Origin: Gammaproteobacteria bacterium
GTDB lineage: Bacteria > Pseudomonadota > Gammaproteobacteria > Steroidobacterales > SZUA-146
Direction: 5' to 3'
DNA: 6,909 nucleotides
NCBI GenBank assembly: GCA_013002925.1
Contig: JABDLQ010000054.1
Location: forward strand, 1-6,909
Below, piece by piece: positions 5,705-6,909 of this stretch (positions are counted from its first letter, which is position 1; every line of letters starts with the position of its first letter). Below the pieces are notes generated by a model that had not been told where the DNA came from, searched no databases, and saw only the letters and a list, made by a program, of their open reading frames with translations. Both the position numbers and the translations under genes were made by a program.

Positions 5705-6301
5705 GTGTCGAATCCACCGAAAAATGCACCGGGAAACCGGTTCCGGATTATTGCCGGTCAGTGGCGTGGGCGCCGGATCGGGTATGCCGCTGGCACCACG
5801 GCGCGGCCAACCGGTGATCGTGTCCGCGAAACCCTCTTCAACTGGCTGAATCCACTGGTTGAAGGCACCCGGTGTCTGGATTTGTTTGCAGGCTCTGGCG
5901 CCCTGGGACTGGAGGCTCTGTCACGCGGTGCCCGCGAAGTTGTGTTCGTCGACCGGGATCAGCGGTTGATGCGGAGCCTGAGTGAGAATATTGAAAAACT
6001 GGGATGTTCCAATGCAACGGTTTACACCCGGAGCGCCGAAAAATGGCTCGAAACCTTTCATTCTGCCTTTGACGTAGTGTTTCTCGATCCGCCGTTTGGG
6101 GATCATGTGCTGGATAATTTGTGTAAACTGATTGGCGCAAAAGACACCGTGCGCCAGGGGGGTTACTGTTACCTTGAGATGGCGGCCACAGCGCCCACAC
6201 CAGAGCTGCCTCCAGGCTGGACGGTTCTTAGGGACAAGCGGGCAGGTCAGGTGCGGTTTCAACTGGTGCAGGTAAACGGCGAGGGACGTCAGGAACAATG
6301 A
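5705..6301 (+). CDS. rsmD: 16S rRNA (guanine(966)-N(2))-methyltransferase RsmD
   Basis: A 198-residue SAM-dependent methyltransferase (E. coli RsmD is also 198) that methylates N2 of G966 in 16S rRNA during 30S assembly. Seen: FRIIAGQWRGRRI (13-25), the family's N-terminal signature; RPTGDRVRETLFNWL (34-48); the SAM-binding motif LDLFAGSGALGLEALSRGA (58-76); VDRD (82-85); and the catalytic DPPF (128-131). The start is GTG at 5705, as no in-frame ATG precedes the conserved region, and the ribosome-binding site is weak (GAAGG about 14 bases upstream). It is divergent from ftsY, the usual gammaproteobacterial arrangement. Its stop overlaps the coaD start as ATGA, so the two are probably coupled. 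Confidence 0.95.
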   Translation: MSNPPKNAPGNRFRIIAGQWRGRRIGYAAGTTARPTGDRVRETLFNWLNPLVEGTRCLDLFAGSGALGLEALSRGAREVVFVDRDQRLMRSLSENIEKLGCSNATVYTRSAEKWLETFHSAFDVVFLDPPFGDHVLDNLCKLIGAKDTVRQGGYCYLEMAATAPTPELPPGWTVLRDKRAGQVRFQLVQVNGEGRQEQ

Positions 6302-6795
6302 AAGAGAAAAAAATGCGCGCGCTGTACCCGGGTACCTTTGACCCGATAACAAACGGACATTATGACCTCGTCCGGCGTGCGGCCGACATTTTCGACGAAG
6401 TTGTCGTTGGCATCGCATCAAACCCCCGAAAACGCCCATTGTTTACACTGGAAGAACGCGTAGGCCTGGCCAGGGTCGTATTACAGGACATCGACAATTG
6501 CAGCGTGACCGGTTACACGGGTCTCACGGTGCGTTTTGCCAAGGAGAATAACCTGCAGGTGATGGTGCGTGGTCTGCGCGCTGTGTCGGATTTTGAGTTC
6601 GAATTTCAGATGGCCACGATGACGCGGCAAATCGAACCCGATGTCGAAACGGTGTTTTTAACCCCTGACGAAAAATTTACCTACATTTCTTCAACTCTCG
6701 TGCGCGAAGTCGCATCGTATAATGGCGATGTCTCAAAGTTTGTTCATCCGATGGTCAATGAGGAACTCAAAAACCGGGCGCGCACCAAAAGCTGA
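6298..6795 (+). CDS. coaD: Phosphopantetheine adenylyltransferase
   Basis: Catalyses the fourth step of coenzyme A synthesis: 4'-phosphopantetheine plus ATP to dephospho-CoA and pyrophosphate. The product has 165 residues (E. coli CoaD 159) with a nucleotidyltransferase Rossmann fold. Seen: YPGTFDPITNGHYDLV (10-25), with the TNGH nucleotide-binding motif at 18-21; PLFTLEERV (47-55); VRGLRAVSDFEFE (90-102); and the ISSTLVREV motif (130-138). The first ATG (6298) overlaps the rsmD stop by four bases. A second ATG at 6313 would give MRALYPGTFDP, closer to the usual family N-terminus (160 residues), and the data do not decide between them. The ferredoxin gene begins 25 bases after its stop. Confidence 0.96.
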   Translation: MKEKKMRALYPGTFDPITNGHYDLVRRAADIFDEVVVGIASNPRKRPLFTLEERVGLARVVLQDIDNCSVTGYTGLTVRFAKENNLQVMVRGLRAVSDFEFEFQMATMTRQIEPDVETVFLTPDEKFTYISSTLVREVASYNGDVSKFVHPMVNEELKNRARTKS

Positions 6796-6820
6796 GCGTA
6801 CCGTTAGCAAGTAGAGCACC

Positions 6821-6909
6821 ATGGCCTTAAAGATTACCGATGAATGTATAAACTGCGACGTGTGCGAACCCGAGTGCCCGAATGAAGCGATCTACATGGG
6901 TCCGGAGAT
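6821..6909 (+). CDS. yfhL: YfhL-type 4Fe-4S ferredoxin, cut by the right edge
   Basis: Only the first 29 codons are present. They include C9-x2-C12-x2-C15-x3-C19-P, the first cluster-binding motif of a bacterial 2[4Fe-4S] ferredoxin, within ECINCDVCEPECPNEAIYMG. This is nearly identical to the N-terminus I remember for E. coli YfhL (86 residues) and pseudomonad Fdx. It is a small cytosolic electron carrier; partners cannot be read from the sequence. The ATG is in the right place for the family, though the Shine-Dalgarno is weak. It lies 25 bases after coaD on the same strand, so it probably belongs to the rsmD-coaD transcript. The second cysteine cluster is outside the window. Confidence 0.93.
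   Translation, partial: MALKITDECINCDVCEPECPNEAIYMGPE

Noticed and set aside
5921..6439. 172-codon minus-strand open frame across rsmD and coaD
   Set aside because: It is antisense to two well-identified genes, spans their overlap, and has no recognisable motif.

Overview
The window looks like chromosomal core DNA from a gammaproteobacterium of moderate GC content. Two features point there: the divergent rsmD / ftsY-ftsE-ftsX-rpoH arrangement, a classic gammaproteobacterial order, and the rsmD-coaD-YfhL-type ferredoxin run, which as I recall resembles pseudomonads. I cannot name a genus. The protein matches are from remembered family sequences, not from a search.

Layout, left to right. Positions 1-131 hold no recognisable gene, only the possible tail of a rightward frame. 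An alanine/serine-glyoxylate-type aminotransferase lies on the minus strand (132-1283). A non-coding stretch of about 620 bases follows (1284-1901). It carries a (CCGAAA)5 tandem repeat, a small hairpin, a MITE-like palindromic element of about 118 bp, and a good intrinsic terminator for rpoH. Next comes the leftward cluster ftsY (4615-5604), ftsE (3908-4618), ftsX (2884-3915) and rpoH (1902-2762). The three fts genes overlap one another, and rpoH follows after a 121-base gap. A 100-base divergent promoter region separates ftsY from the rightward run rsmD (5705-6301), coaD (6298-6795) and a ferredoxin cut by the right edge (6821 onward).

Functionally, FtsY is the SRP receptor that delivers ribosomes to the membrane. 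FtsE and FtsX form the ABC-type complex that controls septal peptidoglycan hydrolysis. RpoH (sigma-32) directs the heat-shock response. RsmD methylates 16S rRNA, CoaD makes dephospho-CoA, and the ferredoxin carries Fe-S clusters.

The most notable signal is regulatory. The ftsX-rpoH gap contains a perfect CIRCE operator (TTAGCACTC-N9-GAGTGCTAA, 2791-2817), the binding site of the HrcA repressor. Upstream of it, overlapping the end of ftsX, is a good match to a sigma-32 promoter. This suggests that the heat-shock sigma factor is both autoregulated and under HrcA repression, which links two heat-shock circuits at one gene. I see no sign of a wholly new system; the rest is conserved core genome.
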